Assembly: GCF_012932915.1 (NCBI RefSeq)
Contig: NZ_VCQU01000004.1
Location: 558,001 to 622,000, forward strand
Source of the DNA: Antrihabitans stalactiti
Lineage (GTDB): Bacteria; Actinomycetota; Actinomycetes; Mycobacteriales; Mycobacteriaceae
Direction: 5' to 3'
DNA: 64,000 nucleotides
Position numbers and translations under genes: made by a program
The notes under the pieces: generated by a model
What the model saw: the letters and a program-made list of their open reading frames with translations, nothing else
Database searches by the model: none
What the model was told of the DNA's origin: nothing
Shown here: positions 28,601-43,600 of the stretch, one piece after another
Position numbering within the stretch: position 1 is the stretch's first letter
Layout: every line of letters begins with the position of its first letter

Positions 28601-31600
28601 GCCACCGTCGATGGCATCGACGACGTCGACGCCGTCCAGACCCAGTCGCACCGGGTATCCGGTGGTGAACCAGCCGACCGTTCGTGACAGGTCGGCTCCC
28701 GGCACCACAGCTTCTTCACGACCGTGACCTTCGAGGTGAATCAGCGGTGGCTCGACGGCGATTCCCCGCAATTGACGCCAACGCGAAAGCGCCAGCGCCA
28801 GACCGGCAAGCAGACCGTCGTTGATGCCACCCCGGAACAAGCCCGGCAACGTCGTCGACAACACCGCGGTCACATCGACAGGAACTCGGACCTCGACCCG
28901 CTTGACCGTCGCGACGACGTCGACAGTCGGATCGAACGGCCGCGAACCCAACAAGGGGTCCGGCCCGTCGAGGATCCGCTGCCACACCGGCAGTTCGGCC
29001 ACCCGCTCGGCCGATATCGCCTCGTCGGCCAACGCGTACGCCCAACGCCGCATCGACGTACCGACCGGCGCCAACTGCGGCCTCTGGCCCGCCGCGATCT
29101 GCGCCCACGCAGTGACGAAGTCTGGCAACAAGATTCGCCAGGACACCCCATCCACCACGAGGTGATGGGCCACGATCAACAGCTGACCCGCACGATCGGG
29201 CCCGCGGTCCAACCACACGAACGCGAACATGACGCCGCCCGTCGGACTCAACCGACCGAGCGCAGAATCCAGCGCCGCAGACGCGATCGCCGCGATCGAG
29301 GCGTCATCGACAGCGCTGATATCGACCCGATCCACCAACGCATCCACATCCACCGCACCCGGTGCCGCGGCGTCCAGTCCCCACAGACCTGCGTTGTCAC
29401 GGACTAGCCTCGATCGCCACACATCGTGGTGATCGACAACTGCGGCAATGGTTTTCACGATCCCGGAGCGCTCGATCCCGACGGGCAACACCACCGAGAT
29501 CGTTTGGCTGTTCCGGTCCGTGGTTCCCGGTCCTTCGACTACAGACCGCGCAAACGGCAGCAACGGCATCCAGCCAACGCCGCCACCCGGCAACTCTTCG
29601 AGCACGACAGCAACGGAATCCTCCGTCAGCTGCGCGACCTCGGCCAGTCCGGCAACTGTCCTCCGCTCGAAAACATCGCGCGGGGAGAACACCACACCTC
29701 GAGCCTTTGCCCGCGACACCAATTGGATCGAGATGATGCTGTCGCCACCGAGGGCGAAGAACGAATCGTCCACGCCGACTCGCTCAGCACCGAGGACGTC
29801 TGCAAACACCCCGGCGATCACGGTTTCGATCTCTGTCTGCGGGGCACGGAACGCTGTCGCGCTGGTGAATTCCGGATCTGGCAACGCCTTACGATCCACC
29901 TTGCCCGATGCGTTCAACGGCAACTCATCGAGAACCCGAATATGCACCGGCACCATGTATTCCGGCAACTCACGCGCCGCTGCCGCGGTCAGTTCCGCCA
30001 CGTCGATGGTGGCGTCGGCGGCTGGCACCACATACGCAGCCAACTGATCGGCGCGAACCAGCACGACGGCCTGCGACACCGAATTTTCTGCGACCAACAC
30101 GGCTTCGATCTCACCGAGCTCGATACGCAATCCGCGCAACTTCACCTGGAAGTCGGTGCGGCCGATGTAGATCAGCTGTCCATCCGCCCGCCACGACACC
30201 AGGTCGCCGGTGCGATAGAACCGTGCGCCGGCCGCGCCGAACGGATTCGCGACGAACCGGTCGGCAGTCAGGTCCGGCCGCGCGACATAGCCGCGTGCCA
30301 GTTGCTGGCCTGCGAGGTACAACTCCCCGGGCACACCGATCGGCACCGGACGTAACCCTGAATCGAGCACGTACACCTGCGCATTCCACACAGGGGTACC
30401 GATCGGCGCCGCGGAACCCGAATCCTCCAGGAGCGAAGAGGCAGTCGCGTGCACGGCGAACTCTGTTGGACCGTAGAGATTGTGAATTTCGGCGCCGGGC
30501 AGCAGCTTTCGCACACTTCGCACTGTTGCGGTCGGGAGTGCTTCACCCGCAGCTTGGATCACCCGCAACGATCCGCACCGCCCAGGAGTCAGACTGTCGA
30601 CGAAGACCGCGAGCATCGAGGGCACGAAGGACACCATCGTCACCGACTCGGCATCGATCACGTCGGCGATGTACTCGGGATCACGGTGGCCATCCGGCGC
30701 CGCGATGACCAAGCGGCCACCGGTGATCAACGTTCCGAAGAGTTCCCACACAGACACGTCGAAGGTGAACGGCGTCTTCTGCAAAACGGTGTCTGCGCCC
30801 GACATGTCGAATCGGTGCGTCAACCACAGGACTTGGTTCACGACAGCCGCGTGCGATACCGCGACTCCCTTCGGCCGACCCGTCGATCCTGACGTGAAGA
30901 TCGCGTACGCCGGATTCGCAGCACGCAGCGGCACGATCCGCTCAGCGTCCGTCACCGGCGAGTCGGAGAAGTCGGCGAGATCGAGCGACTCGACATTTTC
31001 TACCGGAATGCTCGCGTGGAAATCGACACTGTCGCGCTGTGTCGACAACACCAACACGGGCGATGCCGTCTGCAGTATGTGGTCGATCCGATCGGCAGGC
31101 TGATCGACATCGATGGGCACGTAGGCCCCACCTGACTTCACGACGGCATAGATCGCCACGAGCAGTTCGACTGATCGGCGAATACCCAGGCCTACCGACG
31201 CCTCCGGACCCACCCCACGCGAAATCAGATAGCGGGCAAGTTGATTCACGCGCGCGTCGAACTGCGCGTAGGTCAACGATTCACCGTCGAAGGTGACCGC
31301 AACGGATTCCGGCGACCGCAAGACCTGCTCGTCGAACAACGAAACGAGCGTCGTGTCGCCGTGAACGGAATGCTCTGTCGCGTTCCACTCCTCGAGCACC
31401 AACCGTCGTTCGTCGGCGTCGAGGACATCGAGATCGGCCACCGCTGTCGTCGGATCGGTGGTGATCGACTCGAGGATTCGCAGCATCCGCTCGACAATCG
31501 ATTTCACCTCCGCCTCGCCGAAAAGCGACTGCAGGTACTCGACGGAGATGCGCATCTGGGCAGCAGCGGTGATCAGCAGAGAGAGCGGGTAGTGCGGGGC

Positions 31601-34600
31601 GTCGTTGGAGGTGACGCCGTCGATCGTCAGGCCCTCGATGGCACCGGCCTGCTCGGCCAATCCGGCAGTGTCGACCGGGTAGGACTCGAACACGGTCAGC
31701 GTGTCGAACAACGATCCGGTGCCGGTGACTCGCTGAATATCAGCAAGCTGAATGTAATGGTGCTCGAGTAGGTCGGCCTGCTCACGCTGCACGCGGACGA
31801 GTAGGTCCTCGAGGGATTCCGACGGCTTGATTTGGATCCGGACCGGCACGGTGTTGATGAACAGACCGATCATCGACTCGACACCCGCGAGTTGCGGTGG
31901 TCGACCCGACACCGTCGCACCGAACACGACATCGGTGCGGCCGGTGAGTCTTCCGAGGAGAAGACCCCACGCGGTCTGCACGACAGTGTTCACAGTGATG
32001 CCCAGACGGGCACCGAGCGCCGTCAGTCCCGCTGCAATCTGCTCGTCGACGATGGCAACGACTTCGCCTGTTCGTTGCGTGGTCGCCAGGCCCGCTCCGG
32101 AGCGCGCAAGCAGCGTCGGCTCGTCGACTCCGTCGAGCGCGTTGGCCCAGACCTGCAGCGACGTGGCGGGGTCTTGCTCACCGAGCCAGGAAAGGTAGGA
32201 CCGATACGGCCGCGCCCGACCCAACAACGCCGGGTCGGCGTGCGTGGCATACAGGACCAGCAGGTCCTTCATCAGCAACGGCATCGACCACCCATCCAGC
32301 AGGATGTGATGATTGGCCATCACCAGCTTGAACACACCCTCACCGACGGTCACCAGCAGGAACCGCAGCAACGGCGGGCTGGCGAGGTCGAAGTTGGTGG
32401 CCTGATCGGCGGCCAACAACTGTGCCAACGCCGCTTCCCGCTCCCCTTCCGGCAACGTGGTCAGATCCACCTCACGCCACGGCACGTCGAGGTGATCGAG
32501 CACCACCTGCACCGGAGTGCCATCGGCGTCGGTGAGGAACGCGGTCCGCAAGTTCGGGTACCGATCCAGCACCGCCTGCGCCGCCGCGTGCAACCGCCCG
32601 GCGTCGAGCGCACCGGACAGATCGAGCACCACCTGGATCGAGTACATGTCCACCGAGGCCCCGGCGAGCATCGCGTGAAACATCAACCCCGACTGCAACG
32701 GCGCCAACGGCCAGACATCGACCACACCGTCGAAGCGGGACTCGAACTCCTCGATCTCGGCTTGTCCCAACGACACCAAACTCAGATCCGACGGCGTCAA
32801 CCCACCCGCACCGGGCGAGGACGCGTAGGCCGCGAGTGCGGTCAACGCCGCCACCCACAACTCCGCCAACCTTTGCACCGCGTCACCCGAGATCACCTGC
32901 GAGGCGTAGGCGAACGAAGCACCCAACGACTGCCCCCCACCGTCCTCGTCGGTGACGATGGCGTTGATATCGACAACCTTGTTCGCCGGCATATCCGCAT
33001 CACCGGGGGCACTGAGCTCACCCAACCCACCAGCGGGGGTCCAGCCCAACCCGGCGACCTCGTCGGGCACACCGTCCAGCGACACCTGGCCGAGGTAGTT
33101 GAAACTGAGTTGCCCATCCGGCAGTGCGGCCAGCACCGGCGCGGTGTCGGGGTTGAGATGCCGCAGCAACCCGTACCCGAGGCCCTTGTCCGGAATCGCC
33201 AGCAACGCTTCCTTCACTCGTTTGAGCGCGGCCCCCGCTGCCGGGCCACCCGCCAGCGCGTCAGCGATATCGATCCCGGTCAGGTCGAGTCGGACCGGGA
33301 ACGCGGTGGTGAACCACCCGACCGTGCGGGACAAGTCCGCCCCGGCGATCACCTCTTCCTCACGACCATGACCTTCCAGCTGAAGCAACGTCGCCGATTG
33401 GGTGACCCCGCGCTCGGCGCGCCACGCCGCGACCGCCATTGCCAAGGCAGTCAGTAGTCCGTCGTTGACGCCGCCGCGCAACAACCCGGGGATGGTTTTC
33501 AGCACCGCGGCGGTCACGTCGGCCGGGACCCGGACCTGCAACCGCTCGACGGTGGCGACGACGTCGCGGGCCGGGTCGAACGCTCGCGACCCCAGTACCG
33601 GGTCCGGACCGTGCAGGACCGATTGCCACCAGCCCAGTTCCGCGACCCGAGATGGTGTGGAGGCTTCGGTGACGAGGGCGTGGGCCCAGCGCCGCATCGA
33701 TGTGCCGACTGCCGGTAGAGCCGGGGTTTGCCCCGCCGAGAGTTGGGCCCAGGCGGTCACGAAGTCGGGCACCAGGATTCGCCACGACACCCCGTCGACG
33801 ATCAGGTGGTGGGCCACGATCAGCAACCGACCCGTCAGTGTCGGGCCGCGGTCGAACCAGACGAACCGCACCATCCGGCCCGTGACCGGGTCCAACCACC
33901 CCATCGCCGCGTCCAACGCCGCAGACCCCACTGCTTCGGTCGTCGATTCGTCGGCGGCAGGGTCGATGTCCATGACCGTGACCAGGGTGTCGGCATCCAC
34001 CGACCCCACCGGCAAAGTTGTTACACCCCAACCGGTTTCGGGGTCGTGCACCAACTGTGAGCGCCACATGTCGTGGCGATCGAGCACCGCCGCGATCGTG
34101 GACACCACGCCGGCACGGTCGATCCCGACCGGCAACTCCACCATCATCGTCTGCGAGTTGCGGGTGAACCCGCCCGGACCCTCGATCACCGACCGCTCGA
34201 TCGCGGTCAACGGCCGCCACCCGACACCGCCGCCTGGGAGTTCTTCCAGGACAACAGCAACCGAATCCGCCGCCAGCACGGCGACCTCGGCCAAACCGGC
34301 AACGGTCTTGCGTTCGAACACATCTCGCGGGGAGAACACCACACCCCGCGCCTTCGCCCGCGACACCAACTGAATCGAGACGATGCTGTCGCCACCCAAC
34401 GCGAAGAACGAATCATCCACACCGACCCGGTCCACCCCGAGCACCTGCGCGAACACCTCACCGATGATCTGCTCGACCTCGGTCTCAGCCGCCCGGAACA
34501 CCTTGTCGGACACAAACTCCGGCGCCGGCAACGCCTTACGATCCAACTTCCCGTTGCCCGTCAACGGCAACGCCTCGAGCACCATCACCGCATCCGGCAC

Positions 34601-37600
34601 CATGTAGGAGGTCAAGAACCCCGCCACGGTCTCCGAAATCTGTGCTGGTTCCAGCGTGGCGCCCGCCTCGGGAACGACATACCCCACCAGGCGATCACCG
34701 GTGCGCTCGTCGGTCCGCACGATGGCCACCGCATCCGCGACACCCGCGCACCGGATCAACGCCGACTCGATCTCGCCCAACTCGATCCGGAACCCACGCA
34801 ACTGCACCTGCGCATCCGAACGCCCCGCGTACTCGAGCACCCCAGCCGCGGTCCACCGCGCCACGTCGCCGGTCCGATACAGCCGAGAACCCTGGTCCCC
34901 GAACGGATTAGCCACGAACCGGCCCGCGCTCAGCGCAGCCCGACCGACATACCCTCGGGACAGCTGTGCCCCGGAAACATAGACCTCACCGGCCACCCCG
35001 ACCGGCACCGGCGACAAGCGCGCGTCCAGCACGAACACACCCAACCCGGGCAGGCCACGACCGATCACCGACCCACCGCCCGCAGCCACCATCTCCGCGG
35101 TCAGAGCTTGGAACGACACGTGCACCGTGGTCTCGGTGATGCCGTACATGTTCACCAACCGCGGACCGGCGTCACCGTGGCGGGCCACCCACCCCGACAA
35201 CCGGCCCAGATCCAGCGCTTCACCACCGAACACGATGTGGCGTAACACCAACGGCGCAAGTTCCGTGGCGTCGGCGGTCTCGGCTTCGGTGGCGACGCGG
35301 TCGGCCTCGGCGAACTGGTAGAACGCCGACGGGGTCTGGTTGAGCACCGTCACGCCTTCACGGCGCACCAGTTCCACAAAATCTTGTGGCGAGCGGGAGG
35401 TGAAGTAATCCACCACCACCAACCGCCCACCGAACAGCAACGGACCCCACAACTCCCAGACCGAGAAGTCGAACGCCGGCGAATGGAACATCGTCCACAC
35501 ATCCGTGGAATCGAACCCGAACTTCGGCGCCGCGTTCGCCATCAACTCGACCACATTGCGATGAGCGACCGCGACACCCTTCGGCCGACCCGTCGACCCC
35601 GACGTGTAGATCACATACGCCACGTCTTGTGATCGCAACGGGGACAGTCGATCTGCGTCCGTGACCGGTGCGGCGGAGAATTCCGACACCTCATCGATCA
35701 ACACTCGCAGGGCCGTCACCGACTCCGGCACCGCCGACGCCGATTCGGAATCGGTGAGCACACAGACCGGTGCGCTATCGGTCAGCGTGTAGGCGACGCG
35801 TTCGGCCGGGTAGGACGGATCCACCGGCACATACCCACCGCCAGCCTTGAGCACCGCCAGGATCGCGACCACCACATCCAGTGACCGGCCCAGCACCACA
35901 CCGACCAACGACTCCGGACCCACCCCCACCGAAATCAAATACCGCGCAAGCGCATTCGCACGACCGTCGAGCTCGGCATAGGTCAACGACACATCCTCGA
36001 ACGTCACCGCCACCGCATCCGGGGCGGCAGCGACCTGCGCGTCGAACAACGACACCAACGTCACGTTCGGATCCACCACCACGCCGGGGGCCAGCGCCCA
36101 CGACGACACCAACAACTCCCGCTCCCCCGCGAGGAGCAAGTCCACATCGCCGACCGCAGTCGCAGGATCGGCGGTGAATGCCTCGAGGACACTGACGAAC
36201 CGGTCCGCGAACGACACCATCGTCGACTCGTCGAACAGATCGGTGGCATAGGTGAACGACGCCGACAACCCGGCCGGTTCCGCACCGTCACTGGGGTTTT
36301 CGGCCAATGTCAGTTGCAGGTCGAACTTCGCGACCGCAGCATCGAACTCGACCGCAGAAACGGTCAGACCGGGAAGCGAGAACTCTGTCGCCGCCAGATT
36401 CTGGAACGTCAGCATGACCTGGAACAGCGGGTGCCGCGCTGTGGAGCGTTGCGGGGCAAGGACTTCCACCAACCGCTCGAACGGCACATCGGCATTGCCG
36501 AACGCGTGCAGATCCGTCTCCCGGACCCGGCCCACCAACTCGGCAAACGACTCACCCGGTAGCACCTCGCTGCGCAGCACCAAGGTGTTGACGAACATGC
36601 CAATCACATCGTCGAGGGCACGTTCACCACGACCCGCGATCGGCGTGCCGATCGCAATGTCGCTGGTCCCCGACAACCGCGCCAACAGTACCGCCAACGC
36701 GGTGTGGACGGTGATGAACAACGTCGCATGGTGCGTACGGGCGATGTCGAGCAATGCCCGGTGAATGTCGGCGGAAATCTCGAAATCGACGTTCGCGCCA
36801 TGGTTGGACGCCGACTGCGGCCGCGGCCGATCGGTGGGCAGATCCAACTGCTCGGGCAGGCCAGCGAGCGTGGCCGACCAGTAGGCTTCCTGCTGCGCAA
36901 TCAGCGACCCGGGGTCGTCCTCGCTGCCGAGTACCTCCCGCTGCCACAACGCATAATCCGCGTACTGCACTTCGAGCGGAGTCCACCCCGGCGCCTCACC
37001 GGCAACGCGGGCGGCGTAGGCCACCATCACATCGCGAGCGAGCGGACCCATCGACCACCCGTCGGACGCCACGTGATGGACGACGAACACCAGCACGAAC
37101 TCGGACGGGTCGATTTCGAACAGCGCGACCCGGACCGGGACCTCGGTCGTGACATCGAACCCGGCAGACACCAATTCGCCAACGCGAGCGATCACCTCGT
37201 CACCGGACACTGGGCTCGGTGTCAGGTCCACCGCCATATCGGTGACCGGAAGGATCACCTGGGACGGAACACCGTCGGTTTCAACGTAAATCGTGCGCAA
37301 CACCTCATGGCGAGCCAGGAGGTCACCAACCGCCGCCCGCAAAGCCACCAAATCCAGTTGCCCCGTGAGCCGGATCGCGATCGGGATGTTGTAGGCCGCC
37401 GACTCCGGATCGAACCGGTTGAGGAACCACATCCGCTTCTGCGCGATCGACAACGGCACCACCGATGGACGTGGCCCGGCCACCAACGGCGCCCGACCAT
37501 CCACACCCGCGTGTTGTTCCACCCGCACCGCCAACGCACCCACCGTCGGCGCCTCGAACAAGGTGCGCACCGCGATCCGGGTCTCCAACGCCGCACCCAA

Positions 37601-40600
37601 CCGCGCCGCCACCTGCGTCGCGATCAACGAATTCCCACCCAACGCGAAGAAATCGTCGTCGAGCCCGACCCGATCCACACCCAACACCTCGGCGAAGGTT
37701 TGGGCCACGATCTGCTCGATAGGAGTCTCCGGCGCCCGGAACTCCCCCGCCTCGAACACCGGCGCCGGCAACGCCTTACGATCCAGCTTCCCGTTCACCG
37801 TCAGCGGCAACGCCTCCAACACCACCACCGCCGCCGGAACCATGTAAGACGGCAACTCCCGCACCGCCGCCGCCCGCACCACAGCCGCATCCACACTGTC
37901 TGCCGTGTCACCCACCAGATAGGCCACCAACTGATCCCCGGTCCGGGAATCCCGACGCGACACCACCGCCACCTGCGCCACCCCCGGCTGAGCCGCCAGG
38001 ACCGACTCGATCTCACCCAACTCGATCCGGAAACCCCGCACCTTCACCTGGAAATCGGTGCGCCCCACATACTGCAAACTTCCCGAGGCGTCCCACGAGA
38101 CCAGGTCACCGGTGCGATACAACCGGGCACCCGGTGCCCCGAACGGGTTCGCCACGAACCGGTCCGCCGTCAGGTCGGGTCTTCCGTGATACCCGCGCGC
38201 CAACTGCGCCCCGGCCAGATACAACTCACCGGCCACCCCGACCGGCACCGGCCCCAACCGACCATCCAAAACATAGACCTGGGTGTTCCACTCCGGTGAC
38301 CCGATCGGCACCGACACCACATCCGCATCCGACACCGGGTGGGCGGTCACCGACACCGCCGCCTCCGTCGGGCCGTACAAGTTGTCCAGCCGCGCCTGGT
38401 TGTGGTTGCGGAACCGCTGCGCGGTCGCCGGGGGCAACGCCTCACCGATCGCCAACACCTGGCGTAGCGAGGACCCCAGCACCCCGCCCGACTCGATCAG
38501 CAACGCCTGCAACATCGACGGCACCACATGCAGCACCGTCACCGCGTGGGTTCCGATCAGTTCGTTCAAATACTGCGGGTCCTGATGACCGTCGGCCCGC
38601 GCGACCACCACCGCGCCACCGGAGACCAGCGCGGACCAGAACTCCCACACCGACAAGTCGAACGTCGCCGCGGTTTTCAGCAGCACCGCATCCCCAGCAC
38701 CCAACCCGTAGGCGGACTGCTTCCACTGCAGCTGATTCGCTACCGCGCCGTGGCTGACCGCGACACCCTTGGGCACACCGGTCGACCCGGACGTGAAGAT
38801 CACATACGCCGTCGTGTCCGGTCGCACCGGACCACGCCGCTCCGCATCGGTCACCGTCGACGCATCGACAGCACCGAGATCGAGGGTGTCGATCCGGACG
38901 ACAGTCCGGTCCCCGTCGACGTCGAATCCGTCACGCGCAGTGGTCACTACACAGACCGGTGCCGCGGTGTCGAGGATGTGGGCGACCCGGTCGGCCGGAT
39001 GATCGAGATCGATCGGCACATAAGCCCCACCAGCCTTGACGATCGCATACATCCCGACCAGCAGATCGGTGGACCGGCGAATCGCCAACCCCACCAACGA
39101 CTCCGGACCCACCCCCACCGAAATCAGATGCCGCGCCAGCCGGTTCACCCGAGCATCGAACTGCCCATACGTCAGCGACTCACCCTCGAACACCACCGCC
39201 AACGCATCCGGATCACGAGCAACCTGCGCATCGAACAACGACACCAAAGTGGCGTCCGGAACGGTCGGTCGATCCGTCGCATTCCACGTGGTCAATACCG
39301 TTGTGCGCTCATCGGAATCGAGCAACGGAATGTCGCCGACGACGACGGACGGGTCCGCGACGACGGCACTCAGGAGGCGGGCGAAGATGTCCACGAACCG
39401 CTGGACCGTGGACTCGTCGAACAGATCTGTTGCGTAGGTGAAGATTCCGGTGATCCCGGCTGGGCTGCCATCGTCGTTACGGCGATCGTTCGCGATCAGG
39501 TGTAGATCGAACTGCGAGATCTGCTGATCGATTTCGATACCGCTGATCTGCAGTCCGGGCAGTTCCATGGTGGTCTGAGCCAGATTCTGAAACGACAAAC
39601 CCACCTGGAACAGCGGATGCCGCGCTGTCGATCGCGCCGGATTCAGAACCTCCACGAGACGTTCGAACGGCACATCCGCATTCGCGAACACTTCGAGATC
39701 GTTCTCGCGCGCGCGGCCGAGCAACTCGTCGAATGTCGAGTCGCTGTCGACCTGTGTGCGGAAGACCAACGTGTTGACGAACATTCCGATGAGGTCGTCG
39801 AGCGCCCGCTCACCACGACCCGCGATCGGCGTTCCGATCGCGATGTCGTCGGTGCCGCTGAGACGAGCGAGCAGTACCGCCAAGGCGGTGTGCATCACCA
39901 TGAACAACGACGCGTTGCGGCTGCGAGCCAACGCCATCAACGCCTGGTGTGTGTCGTCATCGATCGAGAGCGGCACGGATCGGCCGACCAGCGACTGCGA
40001 CGCCGGTCGCGGCCGGTCACTCGGCAGATCGAGCTGGTCCGGCAAGTCGGCGAGCGCCGTTTTCCAATACGCCACCTGGCCCGAGGCCAGGGACTGCGGA
40101 TCATCTTCGCTACCAAGCAGTTCGCGCTGCCACAATGCGTAGTCCGCGTACTGCACTGCCAGCGGCTCCCAGCCCGGCGCCTCGCCCTGGGCACGCGCCG
40201 CGTACGCGATCATCACGTCTCGTGCCATCGGTCCGACAGACGAACCGTCGGCACCGATGTGATGGACAACCATCGCCAGCACATACTCGGCTGCACCGAT
40301 CTCGAACAGCGCAACCCGGAGCGGCACCTGGGTCGTCACGTCGAAACCAGCGGTGCCGAAATCGAACAGGCGGGCCTGAAGGTCCTTCTCCGGCAGTACA
40401 ACCGGCGTCAGATCGATCGGCACATCGGTGGCAGGCAGAATCACCTGGACCGGTCCGTCGACCGTTTCCGGGTACACAGTGCGTAGCACTTCGTGGCGGG
40501 CGATCAGGTCTGTGACGGCGGACTGCAGTGCGTCGACGTCGAGGTTGCCGACCAATCGGATCGCGACCGGAAGGTTGTAGGCCGAGGACTCCGGATCGAA

Positions 40601-43600
40601 CCGGTTCAAGAACCACATTCGCTGCTGCGCCAGCGACAACGGCACCCGATCCGGGCGTGGCTTCGCCACCAGTGCCGGCCGTCCACCCGCACCGGCATGC
40701 TCTTCGACCCGCACCGCCAGCGCCCCGACTGTCGGGGCCTCGAAAATCACTCGCACGGGGACTCGGGAGTCGAGCGCTGCACCGAGTCGCGAGGCGACCT
40801 GCGTCGCGATCAGCGAGTTGCCACCCAAGGCGAAGAAGTCGTCGTCGACACCGACGCGGGCGACGCCGAGCACGTCGGCGAACACCCCTGCCACGATCTC
40901 CTCGATCGGCGTGGTCGGTGCCCGGAACTCCCGCACCTCGAACACCGGCTCCGGCAACGCTTTACGGTCCAACTTGCCGCTGGTGTTGAGCGGGAACTCG
41001 TCGAGCACCAACACCGCCGACGGAATCATGTAGGACGGCAACCACCCACCGAGTGCGGCGGTCAACTCGGCTGCGGTCGGCGCAGACCCGGGCACCGGGA
41101 TGACGTAGCCGACCAGTTGGTCACCGGTGCCGGTCGCGCGGACCACTGCCGCGGCCTGACTGACGCCGCCTTGTGCGAGCAGGGCGGTTTCGATCTCGCC
41201 GAGTTCGATGCGCTGGCCGCGGAATTTCACCTGGAAGTCGGTGCGGCCGATGTAGTGCAACACTCCGTCGCCGCGCCAGGACACCAGGTCACCGGTGCGA
41301 TACATCCGCTCACCATTGGGGCTGAACGGGTTGGCGACGAACCGGTCCGCCGACAAATCGGGGCGTGCCACGTACCCGCGGGCCAACTGGGTTCCGGCCA
41401 GATACAGCTCACCCGCCACCCCGGCCGGGACCGGGCGCAGTCGGGTGTCGAGGACGTAGACCTGACTGTTCCACTCCGGACGACCGATAGGAACGGTCGT
41501 ACCACTACCGGTCGCGGGCCAATAGGTGATCGACACCGCAGCCTCGGTCGGTCCGTACAGGTTGTGCACCGCCGCCGGGCTCAGTCGTGCGAACGCTGCC
41601 ACCGTCTCCGGGGGCAGCGCTTCACCGATGACGAACACCTGCCGCAACGACCCGACCCGGTCGGCATCGACATAGGCGGCGAACACCGCCAGCATCGACG
41701 GCACGAAATCGGTCACCGTCACCGCGTGTTCGGCGATCGTCTCCGCAAGATAGCCCGGGTCGCGGTGCCCGTCCGGGGTCGCCAGAACCAGCGTTGCCCC
41801 CACCCGAAGCGGCAGGAAGTAACCCCACAGCGAGACGTCGAACGTCGTCGCCGTCTTCTGCAGATACACATCCTCGGTGGTAAGTCCGTACTCGGACTGC
41901 ATCCACTCGAGCTGGTTGACGATCGCCTCGTGAGTGACCGCAACACCTTTCGGCCGTCCGGTCGAACCCGAGGTGAAGATCACGTACGCGGTGTTGCGTG
42001 CGCGCAGCGGCGACAGGCGCTCGCTGTCGGCAATCGGCGACGCGTCCAGGTCGTTGAGATCCAGCGCGCCGATGTCGAGCACCGTCACCCCGCTCGGTGC
42101 GGCGAAACCGTCATCCTCGGTCGTCAGGACACACACCGGTGCCGCGGTATCGAGGACGTGGACCGTCCGCTCGGCGGGATGGCTCGGATCGATCGGCACG
42201 TAGGCGCCGCCGGCTTTGACGACGGCGTACATGCCCACCAGCAGCTCTGTCGAGCGGCGCATGGCAAGACCGACCAGCGACTCGGGACCGACACCGAGGG
42301 AAATCAGATGCCGGGCAAGACGATTGACTCGAGCATCGAACTCGGCGTAGGTCAGCCGCTCACCCTCGAACACCACGGCGGTGGCGTCGGGGGTCCGGGC
42401 GACCTGGGCGTCGAAAGCCGGGACCAACGTCAGTGCGGCGTCGAGGGCGTGATCGGTCGCATTCCAGGCGTCGAGCACGGTGGTGCGTTCGGTGTCGTCG
42501 AGCAGTTCGATATCCCCGACCGGGATCGACGGATCGGCGAGGACCGCGGCCAGGACTCGTGCGAACCGGTCGGCGAACTCCTCCACAGTGGAGGGGTCGA
42601 ACAGGTCGGTGGCGTAGCTGAATTCAGCGTGAATGCCCGCGGCGGCGCCGGTGTCGTCGTACTGCTCCACCAACGTCAACTGCAGATCGGTCTTCGCCAG
42701 TTGGGTGTCGAACTCCACCCCACTGATATGCAACCCGGGCAACTCGAGGGAGGCCTGCGCCACGTTCTGGAACGACAACCCGACCTGGAACAACGGGTTC
42801 CGTGCCGTCGACCGCGCGGGATTCAGTACCTCGACAAGCCGCTCGAACGGCACATCAGCGTGGGCGAACGCCTCGAAATCCGATTCCCGCGACGCCGCCA
42901 GCAGCTCGTCGAAGCTGGTGTGCCCGGCCACCTCGGTGCGCAGGATCAACGTGTTGACGAACATCCCGATCAGGTCGTCGAGGGCCCGCTCGCCACGCCG
43001 CGCGATCGGCGACCCGACCGCAATGTCCTCGGTGCCACTGAGCCTGGCGAGCAGCACCGCCAACGCGGTGTGCATGAGCATGAACATCGACGCATTCCGG
43101 CTGCGCGCCAACGCCGACAACGCCCGATGGGTCTCGGCGTCGATGCCGAACGACACCGACTTCCCGACAAACGACTGCACCGCCGGACGCGGTCGATCAC
43201 TCGGCAGATCCAACTGGTCCGGCAACCCTGCCAGCTTCGTTCTCCAGTACGACACCTGCTGGGCAGCAACCGAATCCGGATCGTCCTCGCTACCGAGTAG
43301 TTCCCGTTGCCAGATCGCGTAATCGGCATACTGCACCGGCAACGGCGCCCAACTCGGCGCCTCCCCATGCGCACGCGCCGCATAGGCCGTCATCAGATCC
43401 CGCGCCAACGGCGCCATCGACGACCCATCCGCCGCCACATGGTGCGCGACGAACACAATCACAAAATCGTTGTCACCCAGCGCGAACAACGTTGCCCGCA
43501 ACGGCACCTCGACGGTCACATCGAATCCCGTGGTGGCGAGATCGAGGACCCGCCCGAGCAACTCGCCCTCGGTGATCTGCACCGGCGTCAAATCCGGAAC

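Noticed and set aside
40493-43300. Long plus-strand open frame (about 935 codons) opposite NRPS-2
   Set aside because: It lies antisense to intact C, A and T domains, and its translation is Arg/His-rich and low in complexity with no recognisable domain. GC-rich codon usage creates such shadow frames. The frames at 31832-33457, 36704-38299, 43307-44830 and 52013-54064 are rejected for the same reason.
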